This document shows positions 10,719 through 22,615 of a DNA stretch of 64,000 nucleotides, in pieces. The notes beneath the pieces are model-generated. The model was not told the DNA's origin. It searched no databases and worked only from the letters and a program-made list of their open reading frames with translations. Source of the DNA: Notospermus geniculatus (Eukaryota; Nemertea; Pilidiophora; Heteronemertea; Lineidae); assembly GCA_002633025.1 (NCBI GenBank), contig NMRB01000855.1:1-64000 (forward strand), written 5' to 3'. The position numbers and the translations under genes are program-made. Position 1 is the stretch's first letter. Each line of letters begins with the position of its first letter.

Positions 10719-11467
10719 CTGTAAAGAGAAGAAAGAACTAGGCATAAGATACACTTCACATATCATCACACAGATCTTCAGGCAGGACCACAGCAGCCGC
10801 CCACAGAAGAGGAACTCCGATCTTTGACTCAAGAATCCTGCGGGTTTACAAGAAGACTTACAACTTCTCAAGATGAACCATTTCATAATCATGCATGAAC
10901 TTCACCTAGAAGTAAGTCACATTTGGTAACTTTCACCCGACGGCCTACAGAGTCATGCTGCAGCATCTCCAAGGTGACCCCCAAGAATTACTGAGACAAA
11001 CAGATCTTGAGTGTCAAACCTCCTCTACTTCTACTCAGTTCCACTAATATTTTCATTAAGTTTTCTATCATATCGGCTAATGAAGCATTCCATTATGAAT
11101 CAGACAGCTATCCCCAGATGTCGGAATTTGCTTCCTTAATCCTGACATGAGCCCTAGAAGGTATAGACGTGAGCGGAGACAGCGCCATGAATCACGAAGA
11201 TTCCCTCAAACCCTTACACCATGACGCGACCACCTTTGATGTCCAACTTCATCTTGGATCATCAGAATCAATCATTTAAAAGGGAATCATTTCATCGTAT
11301 TTGAATACCTTGGTTTAATACAGGAGACCTGATTCTCTCTGCCATTATCTATGTCTTTGATGTTTATCTTAGTAAGTGAACTCTTTCAAGACTGGGAATT
11401 TGAATACTTAAATTGCACAACAATCACGACATGACCTTGAATCTTCCAATAACTGAGAGAGAGAGAA
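10719..11467. other. Probable plexin intron; no exon recognised
   Basis: The sema domain of the plexin must be encoded upstream on the minus strand, but no frame here shows sema-like motifs with matching splice sites. Confidence 0.5.
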
Positions 11468-11860
11468 ACCAAGTCTAGACTTCCCATCAATCAAGGTTTC
11501 ATTTTGAACAGGCAATATCAGCTGCTGTATCTTTACTCAGTGATTGAACACTTTCAACTCTGGACCCGTGAAGAATTTGCACAATGATCATGATCTTGAT
11601 CTTGGTCTTGATGCCATGATCTTAAAACCAAGTCTGGATATCTCGTTTATCAGGGTTCTTTCGAACAGTTCCTTTAGAAGGGTAAGATGTCTGCTATACC
11701 TTTCATGGTCTAACTCTAGGAACTTCAATACTGAAGTATTGCACCAGAACACCACTAACATCAAGAAGGTCGAGTCTGAAACAGGAACTATGGCTGGATA
11801 TCCCTTCAATCAGGGTTTCATTTCAGAACAGAAGATGTCAGCTTGGAACACATCCTCAAA
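11468..11860. repeat. Degenerate tandem repeat, period about 160 bp, three units
   Basis: Three diverged units share AACCAAGTCT, ATCAATCAAGGTTTCATTTT / TCAGGGTTTCATTT and GATGTCAGCT-type strings, beginning near 11,470, 11,628 and 11,795. The overlapping open frames on both strands are by-products of the repeat. Confidence 0.6.
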
Positions 11861-13482
11861 GAGCATACGCTACTCATTATGACAGTGATTTCTTGCACTT
11901 CATGCCTTGCTCGGGAGTTTTACAAATGCATTTTGTTCCTTCTTGCTCGAGAAAGGTGAAGAGCCAAATACTGCCATCGTCTGAGGCCAATGAAAACAGA
12001 AAGGCAAGTGCAGGCAACTGTATCCTGGGCACCACCACTGAGAAAAGTCTTCTATCTTTCTGGCCCAAATTTCTCTTCAAAGATGGCATCTCAAACTTGC
12101 ATCCTTCACTGGTATCCCTGGAGCCCTTCTGGGTGATGTGGCATCATCCCCAGGGCACGGATAGCTAATCCAAGGGCCTGGAGTAAAATTAGGTGATTGA
12201 GATGAAGTGAGTCAGAACTGAGACAGAGTTAATCAAAGATGATAACACTGTCACAACAGACCACACTCTCCACAAACCTAGATTTGATCAAGTAATAATG
12301 CTGCAGCAGACAGAGTGAAAGACCCATGAAATTACTTCCCTATGTTATGTAACTTTGGAGATTTGCTGCAGTGACAATGGTGATGAGGAATCCTTCACAA
12401 TATTACAATTCGTATCATAATTCTTACAGTAGCCAGAAGCCAAGGGCAGGGATCAATCAGATAACAGTGACTGAATCCTAACATATTTGATTGAGATGCA
12501 AATTACATAACTCAGGGGCACAACATCTGTCCATCCAGCCCTTGCCCTTCAACCCTGTGCCATCAGACTTGGCAGAAGGGCCACTCAACCACACTAAGGC
12601 CCATTTCCGCTGCATTCTGCAGTGAGCAGTGTGGTTTTCACAGGATTTGGAAAGTCCATCGATGGTTTAGCCAAATATTTGAGTTCATCCCAAGCCCTGA
12701 GAAACCACACTCTCACCACAAAGTTCCTTGAGACATGCTTCTTACTTTAATAACTCCGATTCAAAGGGCAACAAGGGTCCAAAATATCAATGGTAGATTT
12801 CAGGGAAATGTCCGAAAGGGTTGGCACCTTTATGGTTACCTGTCACGCTCCAATAAGTCGCCCACAAAGCATGGGGTGTGTCTCCGTGTCGCTGACGAGG
12901 AACTGGTATCATGTTTCCATAATCCACTATTGTCAACCCAAATGATGCCAGCTTTCTACCCCTGCAACAGTTCCAAACCGTACCAAGGAGACTATTTTTA
13001 ACTTTCTCAGACTTTCGGTCTTTTTCCTGAACACAACGGCAGTGTGGCAGATGGATCAAAGCCTGTGGCAACCGTTTCAAGATCAAGCTAATTATTGTCC
13101 AATAAGTCAGTGTTCCTTGGTCGGCGGCTGGTGGCCATTGCCGGTGGCGGGTTTGTGACGGTGCTAATATAGCAACTCCAGGCTATTAATGTTGGTGATG
13201 CAGAGGGTGTCAAATAATGGGCATTATTACTGTTTGGTTAGGACCTCAGGAAAAGGAGAGAAGTCACTGGAGATCGACCAGTGAAGGTGATTGACAACAG
13301 ACTTGGAACTGAGGCGCTTCTCCATGCGAGCCTGAGCTTTCTCATGTGACTTGGCTATGAATTGCTAATTCACCATTGTTGCACATCTTCACCAGTGATT
13401 GCCCGTAACTTCCTACCACTGAGTTGCCCATGTATAGCCAATTTGTCCAAGAAAACTCTCATGTGGAGGAACACTTTCGTCT
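11861..13482. other. No gene seen over about 1.6 kb
   Basis: A minus-strand open frame at 12787-13086 ends near a good donor-like GACAG/GTAACC at about 12837-12847 but shows no sema-like or other recognisable motif, so I do not call it an exon. Confidence 0.4.
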
Positions 13483-13591
13483 GTATTCTCAAAGTCTCCT
13501 TAACTCTAAGGTCCACTTTAAGCTTTTGTATTCTGCCCTGCAAACAATAGCTAAAGGTAAACCTTAGAGTTAAGAAAGCTAGAATATGGAC
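13483..13591. mobile_element. MITE family A, copy 2
   Basis: The core GTATTCTGCCCTGCAAACAA, then GCTAAAGGTAAACCTTAGAG, matches the copies at 7.2, 43.5 and 58.4 kb. The inverted ends are more diverged here (TATTCTCAAAGTCTCCTTAA on the left). Confidence 0.78.
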
Positions 13592-14104
13592 CTTTAAATC
13601 TGTTAAAGTTGAGGTAGAAGAAGACTTGTTTTTAGCCATCACAAAAGATCACTCTCTTGTGAATGAACAAGAACGCATAAAACTGACCATAGTACAAGTC
13701 TACCCTCCAGGAAGAATGGAAACCCACTTCATGTAGATCATCCGAGCCTGCACGCAGTTACCGAACCAGAAAAGATGAACATCTTGTAAAATGCCTCCTG
13801 AGGTTACATATCAGCAGACAAGCAGTAATATACAAGATAGCCAAGGGGGAAGGATGGTCATTATTCCTGGCGATAACAGCCAACAACATCAGCGAACACC
13901 GAGGAATTCTTCCATCCCAATATCAACAGTGTTAGGTGAGGCTGACATTTGAGAGGGGTCAAGTCATTTGAGAGGGGTTCTAGACTTTCCATTTTTTTAT
14001 GGTATTTGCGTTGAAATTCTCTATTAGGCGCTCCTCCAAGTGAGTTTTTTCATGCAAGTTGGCTCTCAATGAGCTGTAGTCACCATTGATGGTGGTTTCC
14101 TTAA
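13592..14104. other. No gene seen
   Basis: Unique non-coding sequence between two inverted-repeat elements. GAGAGGGGT is repeated twice near 13,950-13,978. Confidence 0.4.
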
Positions 14105-14350
14105 GGGCCTGTCACACTGAGTAGTTCTCAAAACATCCTGCCCCGTCCTAAAAAAAATTGCAAAACGGGCTAGAACGTGTAACCCTTGGCCAAATAATGC
14201 CTCGATGTTCTGGAGCACCCTTCCCTTCCATGAAGTTCGTAAAAAGACTGTAAAAAGTTGCCACTACATCCACTCCGTTTGCACACAGTTTGCGCCCGTT
14301 CAGCAAAATTTTCAAGAACGTACTGACAACCAGCTCAGTGTGATTGGGGC
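14105..14350. mobile_element. Possible MITE with GGGCCTGTCACACTGAG-type ends
   Basis: The left end GGGCCTGTCACACTGAGTAG and the reverse complement of the right end (GCCCCAATCACACTGAGCTG) share a CACACTGAG core with scattered mismatches. Such imperfect 20-bp ends fit an old non-autonomous DNA transposon. The target duplication is unclear. Confidence 0.5.
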
Positions 14351-14381
14351 ATTAGGCTGGCTTTACATCGGATGACACGCA

Positions 14382-14458
14382 ACACGAACACGCAGGCGAA
14401 CAAAAGTTTCATGGGGATGAATCCTTTGTGAAGCCACTGTTCGCCTGCGTGTTCGTGT
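14382..14458. repeat. Perfect 21-bp inverted repeat with 35-bp loop
   Basis: Positions 14382-14402 and 14438-14458 are exact reverse complements (ACACGAACACGCAGGCGAAC and one more base). It may be a small foldback element or the core of a larger one that adjoins the element at 14105-14350. Confidence 0.8.
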
Positions 14459-17400
14459 CACACGACTCCCCAATTTTCTATGTCTGAGCTGACCATCCAG
14501 AGCCGACTTGCGCTACCTTCATTTGAGGAGGAATGCCAAGAGTAGGAGGCAACCAGAGACAGAGTAGGAGGCATACTGCCTCTCAGTGGTGCAGGGTAGT
14601 ATCTTCATTGAGAAGCTATGGGAGTAACAGCTATATTCCACACAAGAGTGTAGATAGTAGTACATGTACATGGTACGGTTGTTTCTTCAATTTGACTACT
14701 TCACCAGAAATCATCCAAGAGTCACCATTGCCAGATTCAAGAGGTCGTGGGGTCAATTCGCATCAAAAACTTCCTTTCACCACTGATGGGCAGTAATTGC
14801 TCCCTCCCTTCAGAAACTTTCTGTAAGCCAGCTCAAATGACAATATACATGTACAGCAACAAACAGCCATCCTCATTCATTTCATGTCTCCAACTGTCAA
14901 TTATGCTACACAGAGTATTGATGTATTGAAATGAACAAAACACAGCAACTCTTCAACTGCCACACAAAGGCAAGCAATAACCCCTGAGGATAAACATACT
15001 AATTTTATTGACTGGTTTCTTGTCGATTATATGAATTTCAACTTTGAAAAATCAATTATTCCTTCAAAGTCAATACTCACTTTTTCTACATAATTTTATT
15101 GAATTAGCTCTGGAACAGTTTTTTTCTGTTGCGAATGTGAATATGAACTTAAAATAGTCTATGTAGTAACTGCCTCATAAAACAGCAGTTATGAAGGTTA
15201 TGTCAAGTTCTTGTTCCGTTCCAAGGCAAGGATGACATCACAAACTGGCAGACTACCCCGATAGGATCTTCCCCGCATTTTGAATCTTGAGGCTGATGAA
15301 GGGGATTTAAGATTTAACTTCCGACAGTTCAACAATCCGACTAATGGTTTCTAGTCTCAGTGACTAACAAACCATTTCATTCTTGACAGTTTAAGTCGGC
15401 ATTTCACTCTCAGAATCTCCTATCTCTTTTGTTATATCACCGGAAAGGGCTGTCATTTTGGTTCACCTAAAAGGGGGAGGATAACGTGACGATTTGCAAA
15501 CATGAATAGAATTGATTTGCCCATCTTTGAATAGCCATTTGATAAGTTAAGACATCTCTTTTGACAGATTCTCCAGGGAAAATCATGTTTGTCAAATATC
15601 AAAAGAAAATGCAACACGGTCATCTTCTAATCACGGTGTAAATGTTAACCTGAAACCAACAAGCTCTTAGATCCAGCAGGACATCTGTTGGAAACTTCCG
15701 GTGGTGCAAATGCAGTGCAAAATTGCCTCACTGCATCAGGAAGGAGTGTAGTTATGCTTACGACGCCAAGCTGGGCGATAAACAGGTTTTAATGCATTTC
15801 TAATAAACTCGTATCAACTCTGACAAAGGATCAAGAATATCGTTTACTCCATACTCGCCGTCCCCCGCCCCGAAACCCCAGATTATAAACCCCGTGAAGG
15901 AAGTCACCGACCGCACTGAGAGAAAGCTGCAAGATCGGTTACAAAATTTCATTTCCTCGTGCCTGACAAGAGTAATGGTATTATGGAGTCGTTATCAACA
16001 ACATGGATCCTCACTTAGCCGTTACAACTGCTATATTAATGAACACAATAGTGTGTATTGTTGTAAGGTTTCCCTCACTTTGTAATCGCCAATCTCTTGT
16101 TGTTTCAACTAGAATGAGAAATACTGTTATTTCAGAGTAATATCTCTAGTCATGAAGGTAATCTAAGGATATATGTATTGGATATGCTTGTCAGCATGGA
16201 AGGATATCATAGACATTGCAATTTGAGTTAGCTTTCTACCATATATTGATAAGCTATGTTGGCTTCAAACATCAACAACACACTAGGCCCACACCAGCCA
16301 TGCTACATGTAATTCTGTGGTGTTAGACTTCAGGGAGCATGGTGGCACAAGAGTGTCGGATATTTGGTTCCTGATTGTCACACTGCACTTCCAACTGGTC
16401 TGAAGGATCAAGTAAGTGCTGAATAAACCACACTTATCGAGTTCCCCAGAAGGTTTTCTGGAGAGACAGGTAACTAGATTAAAGTGAAGCATTTTGAGAC
16501 TGTTTAGAAGCAGACAGCACAAGTATGTTTGCCCTTGATTCCAAATATGGCTGCCAGACGGCCATTTTGAGAACTTGGGCTTCCTTGGAGATCCGTTTCA
16601 TTTGACTGCCAGCGAGTGGTGACGTCAGTGACTGAGCATGTTGGGTCGTCCAGTTGCTATGATTTCAAATCACATTCGGCAGAAAAGCCAAACTGATTTT
16701 AGGCTCGCATTGACTGATGAGCACAAGACTCCCACCTCAAATGAACCTGAATCGCTGAAATAACTCATTCAATCGTTGGGATGTAATGTCCACAGACGTC
16801 AACATCAAGGCAAGTCAACATGACTGTACACACTCATGTACTTGACTTTTAGTTCTTTTTAAGGCGAAACCAGCAACCGAAAACATTGGGATTCAGTCCA
16901 CCACACAAATCTAATAAGGAAAATGGCTAGTTTCCTCGACTTGTGAAACTCTATTTGTGGAAGCAACAAGTTAGTTTTAGGACCGCTATTAGGCGATACA
17001 TTACAAGGGTCATCATGAGAGAGGTGGACAACTGAGAGGGGGCGGAAACAGTAGTCAGGGTCGAGAGTAATCAAGGATTTAACCCCTTGTCAAGAGTTTG
17101 ACTCCCAAAACATGTGAAGACTAACCCATGTTCTACTAACACTGCAAAGTCATCGGCAAGCCCCTCAAAAAAACTCTGAAACGATAACTTAATTTGTTGG
17201 TTCCCTTCCATCATCATTATAGCAAACCATGCTGTTGTTTGTCCAGCTTAAAGAGGCATGACATCTGAATGATATAGCACACTCTGGCTAATTCTGATGG
17301 TTATTGTTTTAGACATAAATTTGACTTCTGTAATAGAGAGATTTAGTGCAGCTTCCATCTCTGGAGGTTACGGGACATAATTGGCTTGAATGTGTTTTGT

Positions 17401-17574
17401 AATGGATGCAGTGCTTGTGCCGTAATGGCTTCTGAACCAAACCGACATGGTTGCAACGCCGTTGGAGTCGATATGTCTCATGGAGGAGCACCTCCACACC
17501 GGAGCAGTTCCCTGTATTTCACAGCTTCTAGTAAACCTGACCACCTCTCCGCAAGACCCTTAAGCCAGTAGCAC
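14459..17574. other. No gene seen over about 3.1 kb
   Basis: Only short open frames occur, without domains or splice support. The sequence is moderately AT-rich, with no tandem array that I can name. Confidence 0.45.
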
Positions 17575-17776
17575 ACCAGGCAATATCGCAAGCGATCTTA
17601 TTGCCATCGAGCAAAATCGGCCCTTGACGCCAAGTGTGCACTGGACAGTGATGCGTGGAAACTTCTCGCCAACAATGCTCGCCCAACATCAAACAATACC
17701 AAAACTGATATCGCCAAATCTGTGGTGACTGGCAAGAAGATTGGCGGCGACAACATCACTTGTGATATCACCTGGT
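17575..17776. mobile_element. MITE family B (ACCAGG ends), copy 1
   Basis: The left end ACCAGGCAATATCGCAAGCG and the reverse complement of the right end (ACCAGGTGATATCACAAGTG) form imperfect inverted repeats over about 38 bp. The interior (TTGACGCCAAGTGTGCACTG) is shared with an inverted copy at 26.9-27.1 kb. Confidence 0.75.
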
Positions 17777-18343
17777 CTGCTGCTGGCTTTACTGACATCT
17801 TTAATGCCTCCAAGACAGGACGGATCAGGTGGAATTCTCAAAGATTACTGCCTGCCTTTTAGAGAAACAAGGCATAAAACAACTACAGAAGCAGCAATCA
17901 CGACAAGAGCTCCTTCTCATCTTTGCAAACCCTTCATAAAAGTCAACAAATCAGACAAACACACATTCCAAGACGAATGACTATTGTTCTCCCCAAGTCA
18001 CAATGACACCATTAAGAAGAACAGGATCATCTCAGCAAATATTGGTGACAGGATGATGGGTTTCCATTGAAGCAGAGGATGGCCTAGGGGATACCTTATA
18101 ACAAATGTCATCATGGTAAGGAATCAGAAACAGGAAGGAAGACAAAGGATTTTATGGCTACATCAAGGCACAATGAGCGGATATGACAAGAAATTTCAAT
18201 TCGAAATTTTGATGACTAGATTTTATTGAATGAACAAGCCTGCTACTGAAAGCTTTCATCAAAATTGACCAATCTGGAGTCCTTGTTTAACAGCATCCTC
18301 GAATGGGTCAGGCTGCTGCCAAAGAATTCGTAAAGCTGACCAG
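17777..18343. other. No gene seen
   Basis: Non-coding sequence between a MITE and a minisatellite. Short frames only. Confidence 0.4.
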
Positions 18344-18526
18344 CTTGCCCAATGAACAGCAGGATGTTGTTGTTCTTGCCCAATGAACAGCAGTATGTTG
18401 TTGTTCTTGCCCAATGAACAGCAGTATGTTGTTGATCTTGCCCAATGAACAGCAGTATGTTCTTGTTCTTGCCCAATGAACAGCAGTATGTTGTTGTTCT
18501 TGCCCAATGAACAGCAGTATGTGGTT
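18344..18526. repeat. 31-bp minisatellite, six units
   Basis: The unit contains CTTGCCCAATGAACAGCAGT followed by ATGTTGTTGTT. Six near-identical head-to-tail copies start near 18347 with a 31-bp period. Since 31 is not a multiple of three, all three minus-strand frames cycle through the same peptides (such as ILLFIGQ and AVHWAR), giving long but meaningless open frames of 111-144 codons. Confidence 0.92.
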
Positions 18527-19558
18527 GCCTGCATCTTGCAGAACATGAGGAACTCTTCAGGCACCACTTCACGTGCAAAATTTTTGTTGGCTCTCTCTGG
18601 GCAAGTCAGCTGAAGAAGATGTGTGTGGGCAGTCGTTTGTGTCTTTGGTCTTTGGGCAAGTTGGAAAGAAATCAGCAATGGTGAATTGCCCACTGAGAGC
18701 CAACTTATAAGAGAAGGCTCTCACGTGGAGGACCGCCTAGTCATGAAGAACATGTTCCTGGAGAGCAGTTACACATGAGCAACACCAGAAATATCAGGCA
18801 CTTGGCAGAACCCACTGATGGCAGAAAAAGCTGTCAATGTGAAAAAGCATCTTAAATGCCTGACCAAGGATGCATCAAGCCCCTGTCAGATGATTAACAT
18901 CATTAGAAGGCGAGTGGACACGGCAGTGAGTTAGCATACGATGATCATGCACCGATTTATGACGAAGCATAAATATGGAATCAATTCACTGAGCAGATGA
19001 GGATTACACACCGACTAAGCCAACAGAGAATGGTCGACCAATCGAGTGTAAAGACCTCGACACAATGTCCAGGAAGGAGTTTGACAGACACTGAAAATGA
19101 TGAGCCGAATTTATGAGAAAAACACAATGGTCTGAATCACGGCGTGTAGTTGGTGAGAAAAAAGGTGGCAATAACCCACGTCCTGATCAATAATGACGCC
19201 CAAGAGATGCCAAGTTACGGAGGAAAGCTGCTAGGATGAAGGGAGAAAAAACATAAGATTTAACAATGTCCATCATGTTGGCTCAAATCAAATTGCCTGT
19301 CATCTGGAGGCCGTGAATGCAGACAATACACAGATTGGCTGAGGCTCATATCTAAATGGTAAGACGTGACAAATGTAGAGGGTTCCAAGTGACAAGGAGC
19401 TGTCAGAGGATGTGTTCTTTTATGAAGCCAGTTGGTAAGAAGACATACTGGATCTCTTATATTGTCAGTGTTATCAAAATGGTATGTTCTGGACATATCA
19501 AGGATGGAATGGGGAAGGGGGTAGTTGCAGTGACTTGGTAATGGTCTATCAAGTTCTC
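18527..19558. other. No gene seen over about 1 kb
   Basis: No domain, no credible exon and no named repeat. Confidence 0.4.
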
Positions 19559-19750
19559 AAATTGACGTAAACGACAAAGATCTGCATACTTCCGCCGAAA
19601 TCTCAACATAACCTCAGTCTGAAACTGATGCAGACAACCCCACCACAGTATGGATTGCATCACGTCATCCAGTTTCAGATCGAGAGGTTTAGAGTTCTGG
19701 TTGAGATTTCAGTGGAAGTGCACACATCTGCGAATTCGGCAATCGTCTAT
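19559..19750. mobile_element. Degenerate foldback element
   Basis: The left arm (about 19559-19630) and right arm (about 19670-19750) are imperfect reverse complements, sharing ACTTCCGCCGAAATCTCAAC on the left and ACTTCCACTGAAATCTCAAC as the reverse complement of the right, with further similarity on both sides. Non-coding. Confidence 0.65.
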
Positions 19751-20934
19751 ACCAGCTGACAAATCTTTTGCGTTCACTCTCATACAGACATCAACAGGAT
19801 TCCATGGACTTCCTCTGAAATATGTGCTCTTTTGTCAGTGTTTCTGGCCTAGCAGTCGTCTTCGGCCAGGGTATTTGAACAAGGCCAAATATCAAGGCAG
19901 ACGCCATCTCCAGTCAACACAGCGTTACGGTCACACGACTCGGTCATCACGCAGTTAACACCGGTTGTTTGGGTCTTTTTGCCAGAAACGAGGAAGGAAT
20001 ACCCCAGGGGTTGTTGGAGAGAACCTACTCCAATAAATCAATACAGCTTTGGCTACTAGGACAAATAATGTCAAACCAACTGGGACTGGTGACAAGCATT
20101 TTCTGGTTTTTTAGTCGTTTTTGTGAGAGGCTCGACTGTAACAAGAGACAGTCAGAGAAAAGCTATCTGACATGGCCAGCAGGTCATGATGAGTATCTGT
20201 AACCTTGACAACAAATTTAGACTTTTTCAATGAAATAAACACGCATCAAGCCATTTCTATAGATCTACCATTACTGCTCTTCAATTTCATCCTTGAAACA
20301 GCTACATTGGGATGGACATGAAATCCATTATCGGATGTAAGAAAGACTAGGCAACGTATTCTTCTATCAAGACCAAGCCCATAATGACGCCCTTTGACCA
20401 TACGAAAGATGGAGGATCCCACTGTGCTTTGATCAAGTTCTGGCCAGACACAGCCGTCTCATCACGTTCCATCAAACCGTACCTAACTGCTCGTGGCGTT
20501 CTTTCTGAACTTGACATCAGATTGACTGAGGAGTCTCGTCCCTCACGCCCAGCCGGGGAACTCAAGTGGTTTCATACATACTTTGAAGTCGTCAAGTGGG
20601 AAGACCAAAGCCAGGAGCAGGCACACTTCAGGCGAAGGCATTTCTGGTTAATTGATTCCAATTTTAGTCGGTCTTTGGGCTAAATGCCCCCTCGATTCAT
20701 TTGATCCCTGACCACAGTGGAAAGGCAATGGTCATAAATAGATTAGACTAGATGGGGAGGGTAATTGATATTGCAGCAAGCAGTGATGGTAAAAACAAGG
20801 GAACTTATGCCCGTCAACGTAAGGATGGGTCGTTCTGACTGCAGTCACTGCAAGGCATGAACAGTAATGGATATAAATGGAGAAGATTGCCATGAAGATC
20901 ATCTTTAGGGAAAGGAATATGGTTGATTGAAGAT
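19751..20934. other. No gene seen over about 1.2 kb
   Basis: A 99-codon plus-strand frame at 20384-20683 has ordinary-looking composition, but I see no recognised motif and its flanks give no clear splice sites. Confidence 0.35.
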
Positions 20935-21265
20935 GAGTTCTTGCAATGAGTGGAGAAACATCCTTCTACCATTGGAGGGGAGACTTGTCATATGCCCTCA
21001 TATCTTTGGTAAGTTCTTGAATTCAGTGGAGAAGTGTCCTTCCATCAATTCATTGGAGGAAAACTTGTCGTATACCCTCCCAATCTCTAATCTCTACTCG
21101 TTAAGTTCTTCAACTGAGTGGAGTTTTGTCCTTCTGTACCATTGGAAGGAAGGCCTGCCAATGTACATACCATCACTACCCCAGATAAGTTCTTGAATTG
21201 AGTGGAGATGCATCCTTCTACCATTGGAGGGGAGACGACCTCACCATCCCAGACTAGTTCTTGAA
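20935..21265. repeat. Degenerate tandem repeat, about 70-90 bp units
   Basis: The phrase AAGTTCTTGAATTGAGTGGA (with variants) begins near 20935, 21011, 21103, 21187 and, truncated, 21255. Each is followed by CCTTCTACCATTGGAGGGGA or a variant. A related single unit is present in reverse complement near 6690-6740. Confidence 0.8.
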
Positions 21266-21639
21266 GAGGAACTTGAGAGAAGCACAATGTGGATGAGATT
21301 CGGTGAACAGATGGCAGCCGGAGTTTTACTAAGTGAGTTATGACCGGTGGACGATGTCAACTCATTGTTACATGGCGATCGCTAACCAGGTTACTTCTCA
21401 ATGCTTTCTATGAATATCAATGTGGAAAAGCAATCCTGGCTGCATTGTGCCATTTGATTGGACTTCATTAGAACATTCAATCAAATTTGGCACGGCCAGT
21501 ATGGTTGTCTCATTTTGAATGTGACATTTCCATGATGATTATCCTTGTTATGACTGGGCTAAGTAGTGGCTAGCTCATTTTGAGTACAGATACCTCCCTT
21601 TACCATTCCCTTTACCAAAACTTGAGTTGGACTTGAGGA
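21266..21639. other. No gene seen
   Basis: Unique non-coding sequence between a tandem repeat and a SINE. Confidence 0.4.
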
Positions 21640-21820
21640 GCCTTGCAAGTGGCCAGTCCTGGGTTTGAATCCCGGGCCATATGGGATTCTCCTGGCTCCT
21701 CAATCTGTTACATTTGACAGTAACCTGGGTGCCTTGTTACTTTGCAAGGGCAAGAAAAATACCCTATCCAAGTGAGGAACATGAGTAGCTTGAGATGGCC
21801 TCTTCCACACTTACCAGGGT
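21640..21820 (+). mobile_element. tRNA-derived SINE family S1, plus-strand copy
   Basis: GGGTTTGAATCCCGGGCCAT (B box/T-arm) lies at 21661-21680, followed by a tail containing TTGCAAGGGCAAG and GCTTGAGATGGCCTCTTC. The same B box and tail occur in the same order on the minus strand at 28078-28315, which defines a family. There is no intact cloverleaf, so it is a retroposed element rather than a tRNA gene. Confidence 0.82.
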
Positions 21821-22439
21821 CAATATTGCTATGGCTTCAGCCCTGACAGAAAAATCTGATACAATGATACAGTTGAATTGGACTTGACCCACATATCCAA
21901 ACAACTTGCAGATTCAAATCTCTTCCTCTTGTTTACACAGGCTGTTACCCTCTTGTCATCGAACCTTGGTCAACAGACAGATACAAAGCCAAGTCGATGT
22001 GCCACATTCTACAGCAACATGTAACGTACACACCACTGATGTTACACCAACATCAGCCATGAATGTTTATCAAACTGCACATCGGAGAATCGAGCGCCAA
22101 TCAATGCTCGGGTAATTAACAGGAAATTCAACTGGAGGAACAATCAATGTCTAACATCAACAAACCTACGCCCCGCGCAAAATCAAACATTTTGAGAGGA
22201 TGTCACTTTTTGAGATTGTCGTGCACTTTGGAGAAAATGCACAGAAGAAAATGCAGCAATTGATCAGACAGGTTGTTGAAACGATGTGTGTACAATGTCA
22301 GAAGCTAGAGAAAGAGAAGGAGGCGTTTCACTGGGAATAAGAAAGGAACTGTCTCCCAGTTCAAGTCAAGTGTGGTAAGCAGGAGACTGTGTTGTTGTTG
22401 GTATTCAATTCCTTGCAATAAGTACCAATTTTGCTGATG
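21821..22439. other. No gene seen
   Basis: Non-coding sequence. Open frames are short and unsupported. Confidence 0.4.
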
Positions 22440-22615
22440 GTATATCGGCATCAAATTCGACACTGGCATCAGCACCAACTCTGACGTTGATACAGGCATC
22501 AACTTTGACACTGGCATGGGCATCAACTTTGATGCTGGCATGGGCATCAACTTTGATGTTGGCATCGGCATCAACTTCGTTGGGATAGCCATCAACTTTG
22601 CTGATGGCATGGAAA
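22440..22615. repeat. Minisatellite, CATCAACTTTGATGYTGGCA units
   Basis: Seven or so imperfect units of 24-30 bp, with GGCATCAACTTTGA as the best-conserved part. The minus-strand frame reads a repetitive KLMPMP-type peptide. I regard this as a repeat artefact. Confidence 0.82.

Noticed and set aside
17598-17813. Coding similarity between 17.6 kb and 27.0 kb (peptide ALDSDAW in both)
   Set aside because: The similarity is at the DNA level over a whole inverted-repeat element, so it reflects MITE family B and not a shared protein.
18344-18526. CRISPR-like array of regularly spaced repeats
   Set aside because: The whole 31-bp unit is repeated with no unique spacers, and the sequence is from an animal genome. 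It is a minisatellite.
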